55,852 bases of DNA from an uncultured Alphaproteobacteria bacterium (GCA_902594145.1 CACJLA010000005.1:1-55852), one strand, 5' to 3'. Numbered from the stretch's first letter, positions 9,781 to 18,820 are shown. Program-made: numbers and translations. The notes: a model not told the origin generated them from the sequence alone.

Positions 9781-10785
9781 ATGAGTAAGTATTTGATAAA
9801 CCTTGACCTTCATGGTGGTGACTTTGCACCACAATCGGTCCTTGAAGGTGCCAATTTAGCTAAAACTAAAAATCCATATATTAACTTTAATTTACATTCA
9901 GAAAAATTTATTTATGAAAAATTTAAACCAATATTTCCAAATCTATTAGCTAACTCTAAATGGACTCAATCAGAAAACTTTATTTCCCCAGATATGAAAC
10001 CTAGTGATGCGTTAAAAAAAAATAATAGGAATAGCTCAATGTCCAATGCTATTTTGAACTTAAAAGAGGATAAAAATCAAATTACTATTTCTGCAGGAAA
10101 CACAGGAGCTATGATGGCTTATTCAACTGTTTATCTAAGAACAATAGAAAATATTACAAGACCAGCAATTGCTTCTCTTTTTCCGTCAGAAAAACATCCA
10201 GTATGCTTTTTAGATCTAGGAGCAAATGCAGAGTGTACCTCAGAAAATTTATTAGATTTTGCAGTTATGGGTAGCACGTACTATAAAGCTCTTTACCCAC
10301 AAATTGATACTAAAGTAGCGCTTTTAAATATCGGGTCAGAGGAACTCAAAGGTAATAATTTAATTCAAGAAACACATGAATTAATGAAAAGTGATAAAAA
10401 AATAAATTATCAGGGTTTTGTTGAAGCAGATAAGATAACCTCCACAAATAATCATGTTATTGTAACTGATGGATTTTCCGGAAATATTGCACTAAAAACA
10501 GCTGAAGGTGTTTCTAAATTTATAACTAATTCTCTAAAAAAAAATCTGACTTCCTCCTCATACTCAAAATTCTTGTCTTTGTTACTAAAAAAAAATTTTA
10601 ATAATTTTAAAAATTCAATTGATCCAAGAAATTATAATGGAGGAATGTTAATCGGAGTGAATGGTATAGTTATAAAAAGTCATGGTAATGCTGACTCTCA
10701 TGCATTTGCAAACGCGATAGAGTTTGGTGTTAAATGTATTGATGCAGATCTACTTAACGAGATTAAAAAAAATGTCTCAAAATAA
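9781..10785 (+). CDS. plsX: Phosphate acyltransferase PlsX
   Basis: Makes acyl-phosphate from acyl-ACP for glycerophospholipid synthesis. The 334-residue protein opens with INLDLHGGDFAPQSVLEGA, a variant of the usual DAMGGDxxP motif. It also shows TISAGNTGAMMA, RPAIASLFPS, FLDLGANAEC, ALLNIGSEELKGN, a VTDGFSGNIALKTAEG region, and a C-terminal NGIVIKSHGNAD. Alphaproteobacteria usually have fabH directly after plsX; here ihfA follows with a 14-base overlap. Confidence 0.95.
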   Translation: MSKYLINLDLHGGDFAPQSVLEGANLAKTKNPYINFNLHSEKFIYEKFKPIFPNLLANSKWTQSENFISPDMKPSDALKKNNRNSSMSNAILNLKEDKNQITISAGNTGAMMAYSTVYLRTIENITRPAIASLFPSEKHPVCFLDLGANAECTSENLLDFAVMGSTYYKALYPQIDTKVALLNIGSEELKGNNLIQETHELMKSDKKINYQGFVEADKITSTNNHVIVTDGFSGNIALKTAEGVSKFITNSLKKNLTSSSYSKFLSLLLKKNFNNFKNSIDPRNYNGGMLIGVNGIVIKSHGNADSHAFANAIEFGVKCIDADLLNEIKKNVSK

Positions 10786-11047
10786 ATTAACTAGAGAAAT
10801 AATAGCTAAAAAAATATCTATTGAGTTTGGTATTGCTTATACTACGGTATACAAAAAAATTGATAAAATTTTAGAAATTTGGAGCAATGAGATGATCGAC
10901 TCGAATATTTCTATAAATTATATTGGTTCTTTTAAAATTAACAAAAAAAATGAAAGAATTGGTAGAAATCCAAAAACAAAAGAAGAATATTTAATAAAAT
11001 TAAGAAAAGTTATAAGTTTTAAAAAATCAAATAAACTAGTCTTATGA
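10772..11047 (+). CDS. ihfA: Integration host factor subunit alpha / HU-family DNA-binding protein
   Basis: Small DNA-bending protein of 91 residues. MSQNKLTREIIAKKIS at the N-terminus and the beta-arm region IGSFKINKKNERIGRNPKTKEE match the IHF-alpha pattern FGxFxxxxKxxRxGRNPKTGEE. The ATG at 10772 is chosen over an upstream in-frame ATG at 10724 because the family begins at this Met-Ser and the longer form would run deep into plsX. It overlaps plsX by 14 bases and merR by 4 bases. The plsX-(fabH)-ihfA-merR order supports the alpha subunit rather than HU. Confidence 0.92.
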   Translation: MSQNKLTREIIAKKISIEFGIAYTTVYKKIDKILEIWSNEMIDSNISINYIGSFKINKKNERIGRNPKTKEEYLIKLRKVISFKKSNKLVL

Positions 11048-11349
11048 AAAAGATTTTCTTTAGTATAGATGAAGTATCTCAGATCTTAGGTGAGCAAAAA
11101 CATACAATAAGATTTTGGGAAACAAAAATTTCTAAATTAAAAGTTATTAGAACTCAATCAGGACATAGATTGTACGATTATGAGAACTTGCTCCTTCTAA
11201 AAAAAATAAAAAATTTACTTAATGTCCAAAAATTGACAATAAACGGAGTCAATGATCATTTATCAAAATCAAAACTTAAAACAAAATTATATAATGACAA
11301 CATTTTTACAGATTTGAAAGAGTTATTGGGGCTTCTTAAAAAGTCATGA
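11044..11349 (+). CDS. MerR-family transcriptional regulator
   Basis: A 101-residue protein with an N-terminal MerR-type winged helix-turn-helix (about residues 5-70: FFSIDEVSQILGEQKHTIRFWE, GHRLYDYENLLLLKKI) and a short C-terminal helix. It resembles the small MerR-like protein found after ihfA in many alphaproteobacteria, whose ligand and targets are not established. It overlaps ihfA by 4 bases. No metal-binding cysteines are present, so it is not a classical metal sensor. Confidence 0.85.
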   Translation: MKKIFFSIDEVSQILGEQKHTIRFWETKISKLKVIRTQSGHRLYDYENLLLLKKIKNLLNVQKLTINGVNDHLSKSKLKTKLYNDNIFTDLKELLGLLKKS

Positions 11350-11502
11350 TAATTAAGGGTTAACTCAGTCAGATATAAAACACATCTTGGAGTTATTTAG
11401 TTACTTTTTTTATGTCAAGCAAAAAAGGCCATATTTAAATATAGTAATAATGTTAAAAATCCATTTTATCACAGTATATATTGAAAATTCTATCTATAAT
11501 CC

Positions 11503-11530
11503 TTGATTTTTTAATGATTTTACTTATATT
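11503..11530 (+). promoter_or_regulatory. Probable sigma-70 promoter of rplM-rpsI, close to the start codon
   Basis: A TTGATT (-35-like) at 11503 and TATATT (-10) at 11525 are separated by 16 bases. The predicted transcript would start around 11537, only about 3 bases before the rplM GTG at 11540, so the message would be leaderless or nearly so. The rest of the 190-base gap (11350-11539) shows no gene, no tRNA and no convincing terminator: an AACTC...GAGTT repeat is present but its arms are short and widely spaced. Prediction by eye only. Confidence 0.5.
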
Positions 11531-11539
11531 CCCCATATC

Positions 11540-12007
11540 GTGAAAACAACTACTCTGAAAAAATCTGAGTTTCAAAAAGAATGGCATCTGTTAGATGCTA
11601 CTAATATTTCTGTTGGGAGACTTGCTTCTAGAGTTAGCTTAATACTCAAAGGTAAAAATAAACCTCAGTACTCTCCTAATTTACCAGTTGGTGATGGTGT
11701 GATTATTATTAATACTGATAAAGTAAAATTTTCAGGTAACAAAGCTACTGATAAAAAGTACTATAAACATACAGGTTATCCTGGTGGTATAAAAGAAATT
11801 ACCCCAGAGAAGTTAAAAGAAAAAAATAAATCTGAGGATATAATAAAAAAAGCAATAAAAGGAATGCTTCCTAATTCTCCTCTATTTAGAGATCTTTTAA
11901 AAAATAACTTAAAAATATATAAAGATGATAATCATCCTCATGACTCTCAAAATCCAAAATTATTAGATTTTAAGTCAATGAACAGGAACAATGAGGTAAA
12001 TGTCTAA
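11540..12007 (+). CDS. rplM: 50S ribosomal protein L13
   Basis: Large-subunit ribosomal protein, 155 residues. [38 protein letters not shown] (in sections) is the standard L13 core, followed by [30 protein letters not shown] and [28 protein letters not shown], both diagnostic. Start is GTG with no evident Shine-Dalgarno, placed right after the promoter. It overlaps rpsI by 8 bases, the universal rplM-rpsI pair. Confidence 0.98.
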   Translation: MKTTTLKKSEFQKEWHLLDATNISVGRLASRVSLILKGKNKPQYSPNLPVGDGVIIINTDKVKFSGNKATDKKYYKHTGYPGGIKEITPEKLKEKNKSEDIIKKAIKGMLPNSPLFRDLLKNNLKIYKDDNHPHDSQNPKLLDFKSMNRNNEVNV

Positions 12008-12389
12008 TCAGGTTTATAGTACAGGCAGACGTAAAGAGTCTATTGCAAGGGTATGGATATCTAACGGAACAGGAAATATTACAATTAACAAAAAAAAAAT
12101 TGATGATTACTTTCCAGACAAAGCTCTAAGAATGATAATCAACCAACCTTTGGAAGTATCTAAAAAGTTAGACTCTGTAGATCTAAGAATTACGGTACTT
12201 GGAGGTGGTCTATCTGGTCAAGCTGGTGCAATCAAACACGGTATAAGTAGATCTTTAACAAAAATTGACCCTAACACTAAGGATATATTAAAAAAAAATG
12301 GTTTCTTAACAAGAGACTCCAGAACAGTAGAACGTAAAAAGTATGGTAGGCAAAAAGCTAGGCGAAGTTTTCAGTTCTCTAAAAGATAA
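12000..12389 (+). CDS. rpsI: 30S ribosomal protein S9
   Basis: Small-subunit ribosomal protein, 129 residues. It has the family landmarks [34 protein letters not shown] and the very conserved C-terminal [25 protein letters not shown] (in parts), whose tail contacts P-site tRNA. It starts inside the end of rplM (8-base overlap). Its last 47 bases overlap the start of the next small reading frame. Confidence 0.98.
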   Translation: MSNQVYSTGRRKESIARVWISNGTGNITINKKKIDDYFPDKALRMIINQPLEVSKKLDSVDLRITVLGGGLSGQAGAIKHGISRSLTKIDPNTKDILKKNGFLTRDSRTVERKKYGRQKARRSFQFSKR

Positions 12390-12564
12390 TTTCTTATTCA
12401 TTTTTTCTGTCATTTTATTATCAATAACTACTATTTCCTGTGAAAGATCTTTTCAGAACTTTGATCAAAATTTACTTGAAAAGAAAAAAGAATTAGAGGA
12501 ATTTAATGAAAAGAGTAGTATTAGAAAAGAACAAATTTTAAAATCTCAAAATGAAAAAAATTAG
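12343..12564 (+). CDS. Small putative lipoprotein or single-pass membrane protein
   Basis: A 73-residue reading frame, not recognised. After a short lysine-containing start it has one hydrophobic stretch ([17 protein letters not shown]), where a Cys ends the hydrophobic core in a lipobox-like position, although the residue three before Cys is Thr rather than the preferred Leu. The rest is a charged, helix-prone tail ([16 protein letters not shown]). It overlaps rpsI by 47 bases and hom by 14, in keeping with the tight packing here. The only in-frame start is the ATG inside rpsI. It may be real but function is unknown. Confidence 0.5.
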   Translation: MVGKKLGEVFSSLKDNFLFIFSVILLSITTISCERSFQNFDQNLLEKKKELEEFNEKSSIRKEQILKSQNEKN

Positions 12565-13837
12565 AATAGCAATTTTAGGGTTAGGTGTCGTTGGCTCTCA
12601 TGTAGTCAAGCTACTAGAAAAAAATTTATATATTTTAGATAATAAGAAATTTGAAATAGTAGCTATGGGTGCAAAAAACAAAAAAAAGAAAAGAATATTT
12701 AATATTAGTAAATACAAATGGATTAATGATTTTAAAGGTTTAAATCAAATTAAACCTGACCTAATTATTGAAACTATTGGAGGTACTGGAAAATATATAA
12801 ATGATCTCTATAAATTTTGTTTAAAAAATAAAATATCTCTCATTACTGCAAATAAAGCACAACTAGCAGAAAAGTCTGATTTATTTTTTGAGGAATTTGA
12901 TAAGAAAAATTTATTTTTAGGATTTGAAGCTGCCGTTTTGGGTGCTGTGCCAGTAGTGCAAATAACAGAACAAAGTATTTACCCCTCAAAAATTAATGCT
13001 ATTTATGGAATTTTTAACGGTACAACTAACTATATAATTTCAAAGATGTACGAAAATAAGATTAGCTTTAAAGAAACATTAGAACAGGCAATAAATAATG
13101 GATTTGCAGAACAGGACTCAAGTGCAGATTTGTCTGGCAGAGACGCTATGCATAAGCTTGTATTGCTCTCAAATATATCTTTTGGAAAAAAATTTAAATT
13201 TTCAGATATGCACTATGATGGAATAGAAAATATTAAACTTATTGATTTAGAACAGGGTCTTAACCTTGGTTATAAATTAAAACTTGTTTCCATAACAGAG
13301 AGGAATAAAGATAAATTTTTCTCATCTGTAGCACCTTGTTTCGTTCCAGATTCTAGCTTGATAGCAAAAACTAATTTTGAAGAGAATGTAATTACTTTTG
13401 AGGGAGAAAATTTTTTAAAGACTAGCTTAGTTGGAAAAGGTGCAGGTGGATATCCAACTGCTACTTCTATTATTTCTGATATCAAAAGATTTATTAATTA
13501 TTCTCATCACAAAGGCATTTTTATAAAAAAATATTCACAAATGATGACTGCTAGGTTTGTTAGTCAATCTCAAAGAATTAGACCCTACTATTTAAGAATG
13601 TCTGTACTTAATAAAGTAGGTGTTCTTAAATCGATAGCACAATTATTTTCACAAAAATCAATTTCTATAAAATCTATAATTCAATTAAATACTTCAAATG
13701 AGAAAGTCGTTCCTATTATTATAATATCTGATCCAGTTGGTTTAAAAAATATCACTCAAGTAGTTGATAATTTAAAGAAAACTAATTTTCTTAAAAATGA
13801 AATTTCTGTAATTAGAATAGAGGAAAATATTGGATAG
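12551..13837 (+). CDS. hom: Homoserine dehydrogenase
   Basis: NAD(P)H-dependent reduction of aspartate semialdehyde to homoserine, in threonine, methionine and isoleucine synthesis. The 428-residue protein has an N-terminal dinucleotide fold (ILGLGVVGSHVV), the LITANKAQLA segment, the catalytic core GIFNGTTNYIISKMYE and GFAEQDSSADLSGRDAMHKLVLL, and a C-terminal ACT domain from about residue 345 (YYLRMSVLNKVGVLKSIAQLF). The ACT domain suggests threonine feedback control. It overlaps the preceding small gene by 14 bases and glpX by 8. Confidence 0.96.
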   Translation: MKKIRIAILGLGVVGSHVVKLLEKNLYILDNKKFEIVAMGAKNKKKKRIFNISKYKWINDFKGLNQIKPDLIIETIGGTGKYINDLYKFCLKNKISLITANKAQLAEKSDLFFEEFDKKNLFLGFEAAVLGAVPVVQITEQSIYPSKINAIYGIFNGTTNYIISKMYENKISFKETLEQAINNGFAEQDSSADLSGRDAMHKLVLLSNISFGKKFKFSDMHYDGIENIKLIDLEQGLNLGYKLKLVSITERNKDKFFSSVAPCFVPDSSLIAKTNFEENVITFEGENFLKTSLVGKGAGGYPTATSIISDIKRFINYSHHKGIFIKKYSQMMTARFVSQSQRIRPYYLRMSVLNKVGVLKSIAQLFSQKSISIKSIIQLNTSNEKVVPIIIISDPVGLKNITQVVDNLKKTNFLKNEISVIRIEENIG

Positions 13838-14783
13838 AAACCTTGCTATTGAGTTGGTCAGGGTCTCTGAATTTGCAGCATTAGCTGCATCTAAACATAT
13901 AGGAAGAGGAAATGAAAAGGCAGCTGATCAAGCTGCAGTTGATGCAATGCGAAAATGCCTAAACTCTCTTACAATATCAGGTACAGTTGTAATAGGTGAA
14001 GGTGAAAGAGATGAAGCTCCTATGTTATACATTGGTGAAAAAGTTGGTCAAGGTGGACCAAATGTTGATATAGCACTTGACCCTTTGGAGGGGACGACAA
14101 TTACAGCAAAAGGCGGTGAAAATGCCATGGCAGTTATTGCGCTAGCACAAGAGGGGGGCTTTTTGAATGCTCCTGATGTATACATGAGAAAAATTTCAGC
14201 CAAGGTGGACAATGATAGCATTATATCTCTAAGCCAAGATCTAAAATCAAATATTAAGGAGCTAGCAAAATATAAAAAAATTAATACTGAAGATCTTGTA
14301 ATATGTATTCTTGATCGTGAAAGACATCAAGATGATATTGAAACTATAAGATCTGCAGGGGCAAGAATTAAAATAATTGGTGATGGAGATGTTAGTGCAG
14401 TAATTTCCTCTGCTATAGATAATAGCAATATTGATATGTATTACGGTATAGGTGGCGCACCAGAGGGAGTATTAGCAGCTGCTGCCTTGCAATGTGTAGG
14501 TGGTTATTTAGAGGGCCAGCTTATATTTTACAATGATCAAGAAACAGAGAGAGCAAAAAAAACAGGTATAGATAATTTAGATAAGATTTATAAGCTTAAT
14601 GATCTAGCTACTGGAGATGTAATGTTTTCAGCCACAGGCGTAACTGATGGAACTATGCTTCGAGGTATAAACATCAATAAAAAATTTGCAGAAACACACT
14701 CTATTGTGATGCGTTCTAAAACAGGAACTATCAGACAAATTGATGGAAAACACAACTTTGACATCAAGCAACTTGACTACTGA
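13830..14783 (+). CDS. glpX: Class II fructose-1,6-bisphosphatase
   Basis: Gluconeogenic phosphatase, 317 residues. Family motifs are RVSEFAALAASKHIGRGNEKAAD (in parts), GEGERDEAPMLYIGE for metal binding, DPLEGTT, and YGIGGAPEGVLAAAAL. Start is TTG (family begins MDRNLAIELVRVSE), overlapping hom by 8 bases. The hom-glpX-recJ order is known from other alphaproteobacteria. Its last 41 bases overlap recJ. Confidence 0.96.
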   Translation: MDRNLAIELVRVSEFAALAASKHIGRGNEKAADQAAVDAMRKCLNSLTISGTVVIGEGERDEAPMLYIGEKVGQGGPNVDIALDPLEGTTITAKGGENAMAVIALAQEGGFLNAPDVYMRKISAKVDNDSIISLSQDLKSNIKELAKYKKINTEDLVICILDRERHQDDIETIRSAGARIKIIGDGDVSAVISSAIDNSNIDMYYGIGGAPEGVLAAAALQCVGGYLEGQLIFYNDQETERAKKTGIDNLDKIYKLNDLATGDVMFSATGVTDGTMLRGININKKFAETHSIVMRSKTGTIRQIDGKHNFDIKQLDY

Positions 14784-16461
14784 AAAGACCTTTAATGGTA
14801 CGGTCTGGAGACCATCAAATTTAGATTTAAATGAAGATACAGCTTTTGAAGTTGCTCAAAAAAATAATATATCTATAAATTTATCGAAGTTATTAATTAA
14901 TCGTAATATAAAAAAAATATCTCATTTTTTAAATTCAAAGTTAAAAGAAAATATTTCTGTAAATGAAATCTTAAAACTATCTAATTTGAAAAAGACAATT
15001 ACTTTTTTTGAAAAAATTAATAATGATAAGAAAATTTCTATTTTTTCAGATTATGATGTAGATGGAGCTTGTGCTGCTGCTATCTTTAAAAAATATCTTA
15101 CTCAATTTGGCATTGAAGTGTTTGTTTATATTCCGAATAGATTGAATGAGGGATATGGATTAAGTACCACAGCCTGCAATAAATTACTAGAATTCAGCTC
15201 TAATATTTTAGTTTTAGATTGTGGGAGTAATAATATTGATGAGCAAAAATATATTCATAAACAAGGAGCAAATCTTCTTGTAATAGACCATCATGAATGT
15301 GAAAGTTACTTTAATGAAACTATTGTTATAAATCCTAAAACTTCAGAGGATAAGTCTAATCTTGATGATTTATGTGCTACAGCATTATCATTTTTAGTTC
15401 TAGTTTTTCTAAATCATCAAGAAACTTTTCAAAAAAAAGATATATTACAATATCTCGATCTTGTTTCATTAGCTACAATTTGTGATTTAGTCCCTCTAAA
15501 TAATATAAATCGATCATTTGTTAAGCAAGGATTGAGGATAATTAATTCAGAAAATAAGAATAAAGGTATTCAAACTCTTATAAATCTAACAAATATTAAA
15601 CAAAAAATATCAGAGTATCATCTTGGATATATTATTGGGCCTAGAATTAATGCAGGGGGAAGAATGGGGGAGTCTTTATTAGCCTATAACCTCTTATCAT
15701 CTGAAAATATACACCAAGCTATTCAAGTTGCACAAATTATAGAGTCTCACAATCAAAATAGGCAAAAAATTCAAACTAAAATCATAAAAGAGATAGATTT
15801 AGATCATAATAATAACGTTAATATAAATTTTTTTTATGATGAAAAATGGCATATCGGTGTAGTGGGGATTATAGCTGGAAGGCTTATGCGTATAAATAAT
15901 CGCCCATCATTTGTCATGACCCAGTCTAATGACTTAGTTGTTGGTTCTGGTAGATCTCAAGGTGAAAAAAATATTGGACTACTAATGATGCAAGCCACAC
16001 AAAAAGGTATTCTAGTAAAAGGAGGCGGTCATCACAAAGCTTGTGGATTTACATTAAAAAAAGAAAATGTTGATACTTTTAAAAGTTTTTTAATTGATCA
16101 GACAAAGGATATAGAAATTTTAAACGAAAAGTCCTATGACTCTTTAATTGATGTGAATCTGATCAATGACAACCTTTTAAAAGACCTAGAATATTTAAGC
16201 CCCTTTGGTCAACAAAATGCAGAGCCAATATTTAAAATAGAAAATGCTAAAATTGATATTTTGAAAATCTTTAAAGATAAGCATGCAAAATTAAAGGTAT
16301 CTGATAACCTTGGCTTTTCATGTGAGGGAATGTTTTTTGATGTTTCATTAACAGAACTTAAAAATTATTTAGCAAACCGATCTAAATTTAATTGCTATTT
16401 TAAGGTTAAAAAAGATCCGTATAGCGATAAAACTATAATACATCTTGAAGATATTCATTGA
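14743..16461 (+). CDS. recJ: Single-stranded-DNA-specific exonuclease RecJ
   Basis: 5'-3' ssDNA exonuclease of recombination and mismatch repair. The 572-residue protein has the DHH phosphoesterase motifs: IFSDYDVDGACAAA (motif I), VLDCGSNN, LLVIDHHECE (motif III, DHH), and ATICDLVPLNNINR. The DHHA1 part contains GPRINAGGRMGES, GVVGIIAGRL, GSGRSQG and the GGGHHKACGFTL motif near residue 430. The ATG at 14743 is preferred to a TTG just before it. It overlaps glpX by 41 bases, which may mean the true start lies further in. Confidence 0.95.
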   Translation: MENTTLTSSNLTTEKTFNGTVWRPSNLDLNEDTAFEVAQKNNISINLSKLLINRNIKKISHFLNSKLKENISVNEILKLSNLKKTITFFEKINNDKKISIFSDYDVDGACAAAIFKKYLTQFGIEVFVYIPNRLNEGYGLSTTACNKLLEFSSNILVLDCGSNNIDEQKYIHKQGANLLVIDHHECESYFNETIVINPKTSEDKSNLDDLCATALSFLVLVFLNHQETFQKKDILQYLDLVSLATICDLVPLNNINRSFVKQGLRIINSENKNKGIQTLINLTNIKQKISEYHLGYIIGPRINAGGRMGESLLAYNLLSSENIHQAIQVAQIIESHNQNRQKIQTKIIKEIDLDHNNNVNINFFYDEKWHIGVVGIIAGRLMRINNRPSFVMTQSNDLVVGSGRSQGEKNIGLLMMQATQKGILVKGGGHHKACGFTLKKENVDTFKSFLIDQTKDIEILNEKSYDSLIDVNLINDNLLKDLEYLSPFGQQNAEPIFKIENAKIDILKIFKDKHAKLKVSDNLGFSCEGMFFDVSLTELKNYLANRSKFNCYFKVKKDPYSDKTIIHLEDIH

Positions 16462-16489
16462 TTGATTTTTTATTAAATCTAGCTATTTT
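16462..16489 (+). promoter_or_regulatory. Probable promoter of the tRNA-Glu gene
   Basis: TTGATT at 16462 and TATTTT at 16484 are separated by 16 bases, placing initiation near 16496, about 13 bases before the mature tRNA. The -35 hexamer and spacing are the same as in the rplM promoter of this window. It begins right after the recJ stop. Assigned by eye. Confidence 0.45.
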
Positions 16490-16508
16490 GTTTGTTTTAA
16501 AGACCGAT

Positions 16509-16583
16509 GTCTCCTTCGTCTAGCGGTTAGGACATCACCCTTTCACGGTGAAGACACGGGTTCGATTCCCGTAGGAGATGCCA
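16509..16583 (+). tRNA. tRNA-Glu (anticodon TTC)
   Basis: A 75-base cloverleaf with CCA encoded. The acceptor arm GTCTCCT pairs with AGGAGAT (first pair G-U). The anticodon stem TCACC/GGTGA holds the loop CTTTCAC, giving anticodon TTC. The T arm is ACGGG-TTCGATT-CCCGT, and the D loop contains AGCGGTTAGGA. The discriminator base is G, as in tRNA-Glu. It is a single isolated tRNA between recJ and the aminotransferase. Confidence 0.97.
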
Positions 16584-16597
16584 AAATATTGACTTTT

Positions 16598-16614
16598 ATT
16601 TCACTTAGTGAAAT
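16598..16614 (+). other. Small perfect hairpin downstream of tRNA-Glu
   Basis: ATTTCAC-TTA-GTGAAAT forms a 7-bp stem with a 3-base loop, 15 bases after the tRNA. It is AT-rich and has no following T-run, so it is a weak terminator candidate at best; it could also be a 3' processing or stability element. Confidence 0.35.
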
Positions 16615-16681
16615 TGCTAAAATAATCTTTGTAAAGCAACCATGAAGTCATTATTTGAATAGAAAGGATATAGACTAAATT

Positions 16682-17842
16682 ATGCCAGGTAAAATTTCAC
16701 TTTTCGTTCCAGGACCAACTAATATGCCTGATAGAGTAAGACAGGCAATGGATATTTCAAATGAGGACCATCGTGCACCAGGAATGGATAAATTTTGGCA
16801 TCCACTAATAAATGATTTAAAAAAAGTTTTTGAAACAACCTCAGGCCAACCAATTATATTCCCAGGTACGGGCTCTAGTGGATGGGAAGCAGCACTTACT
16901 AATTTATTAAGTAACGGAGATAAAGTTTTATCTGGAAGATTTGGACATTTTTCTCACCTTTGGATTGAAATGTGTAAAAAACTTCACATTGATGTTGAAG
17001 TAGTGGATTGCGAATGGGGCTCAGGTACACCTCATGAAGAATTTGAAAAGATTTTATCAGCTGATAAAGAACATAAAATAAAAGCTGTACTTGTTACTCA
17101 AAACGAAACATCTACTGGTGTAACAAATGATGTTAAAGCCACAAGAGAGCTTTTAAACAATCTTAACCATCCAGCTTTATTATTCGTCGATGGGGTAAGC
17201 TCTATAGGTTCAATTAAATTTGAAATGGACTCATGGGGAGTCGATGTTGCAGTCTCTGGATCTCAAAAAGGTTTTATGTTACCTGCAGGTCTTGCTATTT
17301 CCTGCGTTAGTCAGAAGGCACTTGAAATTACTAAAATTGCAAATTTACCAAGAGCCTATTACGATTATCAAGATATGTTAAAAATTAATGAAACAGGTTA
17401 CTGGCCTTATACTAACCCAATGCCACTATTAAGAGGTCTTCGAGAGGCTCTTGATATGATGATGGAGGAGGGACTTGATAACATTTATGCACGTCATAAG
17501 TTTTTAGCTGAAGCAGTTCAAAAAGCTTCTGGTGCTTGGGGACTTAAACTTTGCGCAAAAGATCCATCTTTATATTCTAATACTGTTACAGCTATCATGG
17601 TTCCAGAGGGTATTGACTCCACAGATGTTGTTAAAACAGCTTATAATAAATATCACACCTCCTTTGGCGGTGGATTGAATAAAGTTGCTGGAAAGTTATT
17701 TAGAATTGGTCACCTCGGTGATTTAAATAGCACTATGATACTTGGAGCAATATCAACAGCCGAATTAGCAATGTATGATGTGGGAATAAAGTTTGAACTT
17801 GGAAGTGGCGTTTCCGCAGCAATCAAACATTTAAAAGTTTAG
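16682..17842 (+). CDS. Serine-glyoxylate / alanine-glyoxylate aminotransferase (class V)
   Basis: PLP aminotransferase expected to convert glyoxylate to glycine, with serine (giving hydroxypyruvate) or alanine as donor. The 386-residue protein starts LFVPGPTNMPDRVRQAM. It has the DHRAPGMDKFW and FPGTGSSGWEAALTNLL motifs of the AGAT/SGAT family, LFVDGVSSIGS, and the PLP-lysine site VSGSQKGFMLPAGLA. A likely ribosome-binding stretch (GAAAGGA) precedes the ATG. It is directly followed, without a gap, by a PanE-type reductase. SGAT activity is favoured by resemblance to methylotroph and marine alphaproteobacterial proteins, but the donor cannot be decided from sequence alone. Confidence 0.88.
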   Translation: MPGKISLFVPGPTNMPDRVRQAMDISNEDHRAPGMDKFWHPLINDLKKVFETTSGQPIIFPGTGSSGWEAALTNLLSNGDKVLSGRFGHFSHLWIEMCKKLHIDVEVVDCEWGSGTPHEEFEKILSADKEHKIKAVLVTQNETSTGVTNDVKATRELLNNLNHPALLFVDGVSSIGSIKFEMDSWGVDVAVSGSQKGFMLPAGLAISCVSQKALEITKIANLPRAYYDYQDMLKINETGYWPYTNPMPLLRGLREALDMMMEEGLDNIYARHKFLAEAVQKASGAWGLKLCAKDPSLYSNTVTAIMVPEGIDSTDVVKTAYNKYHTSFGGGLNKVAGKLFRIGHLGDLNSTMILGAISTAELAMYDVGIKFELGSGVSAAIKHLKV

Positions 17843-18820
17843 ATGAAAATTTGTATTTATGGTGCTGGTGCAATAGGTGGTTACCTTGGAGCTAAATTAA
17901 CTGAAATAGGTGCAGATGTAACATTGATTGCAAGGGGCCCTCACTACGAAGCTATAAGACAAGATGGATTAAAACTAAGAAAAGATGGTAAAGAACTTGT
18001 AGTTTACCCCAAATGTGTTAACGCAGCGGAGAAAGCAGGAAAGCAAGATTATATATTTGTTACACTAAAAGCACACTCTGTGCCAGGTTGTCTTGATGCT
18101 TTTGAAGTACTTATGAAAGAAGATACGTCATTTGTCTGGGGCGTAAATGGAATTCCGTGGTGGTATTTTTATAACCACAGTAACCCTGATTTTAAAGATA
18201 AAAAAATTACCTCAGTTGATCCAGATGGTACTCAATGGTCTCGAATAGGTCCTGAAAAAATTATTGGTTGTATTGTCAATCCAGCATCAGAGGTTATCAA
18301 ACCCGGTGTTATTCAACACCTAGAGGGTGACAAGTTTCAATTAGGAGAAATTAATGGCGAGGAAACAGATAGAATTAAAAATCTTTCTGAAACATTAGAA
18401 AAAGCTGGCTTTCAAGCACCAGTAAGACCAAATATTAAGGGTGATATATGGCTAAAACTTTTTGGTAACTTGTCTCTTAACCCCATCAGTGCACTCACTA
18501 CATCTACACTTGTCAAAATTTGTAGCAACCATGAAGTTAGGGATGTTGTAAAAAATATGATGAATGAAGCACATTCCATTTCTCAAAGCTTGGGAATTAA
18601 TAAACCTTTTGATGTAGATAGAAGAATTGAAGCTGCAAAAGCAGTAGGTGAACATAAAACATCAATGCTTCAAGATTTAGAACGTGATAGGCCAATGGAA
18701 ATTGATGCTTTAATTTCCTCAGTTCAAGAACTTGGAAGAATTACAAATATTCCAACACCAACAATTGATACAGTGCTAGCTTTAACAAAACTCAGAGCAA
18801 AAGAAGCTAAATTATATTAA
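17843..18820 (+). CDS. Ketopantoate reductase (PanE/ApbA) family oxidoreductase
   Basis: NAD(P)H-dependent 2-oxoacid reductase family, 325 residues. The N-terminal Rossmann motif is [16 protein letters not shown]. The PanE catalytic lysine lies in [14 protein letters not shown] and the late acidic site in RPMEIDALI. The segment [11 protein letters not shown] is characteristic of a paralogous group frequent in alphaproteobacteria rather than of the pantothenate enzyme itself. The ATG abuts the stop of the aminotransferase, so the two are almost certainly co-transcribed. Reduction of hydroxypyruvate or another 2-oxoacid made by that enzyme is a plausible role, but this is inference. Confidence 0.8.
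   Translation: MKICIYGAGAIGGYLGAKLTEIGADVTLIARGPHYEAIRQDGLKLRKDGKELVVYPKCVNAAEKAGKQDYIFVTLKAHSVPGCLDAFEVLMKEDTSFVWGVNGIPWWYFYNHSNPDFKDKKITSVDPDGTQWSRIGPEKIIGCIVNPASEVIKPGVIQHLEGDKFQLGEINGEETDRIKNLSETLEKAGFQAPVRPNIKGDIWLKLFGNLSLNPISALTTSTLVKICSNHEVRDVVKNMMNEAHSISQSLGINKPFDVDRRIEAAKAVGEHKTSMLQDLERDRPMEIDALISSVQELGRITNIPTPTIDTVLALTKLRAKEAKLY

Noticed and set aside
11350..11539. tRNA or rho-independent terminator after merR
   Set aside because: No cloverleaf could be drawn; the only repeat (AACTC/GAGTT) has short arms more than 20 bases apart, with the T-run not directly after it.
16598..16614. Intrinsic terminator after tRNA-Glu
   Set aside because: A perfect 7-bp hairpin exists but no T-run follows; recorded only as a hairpin.
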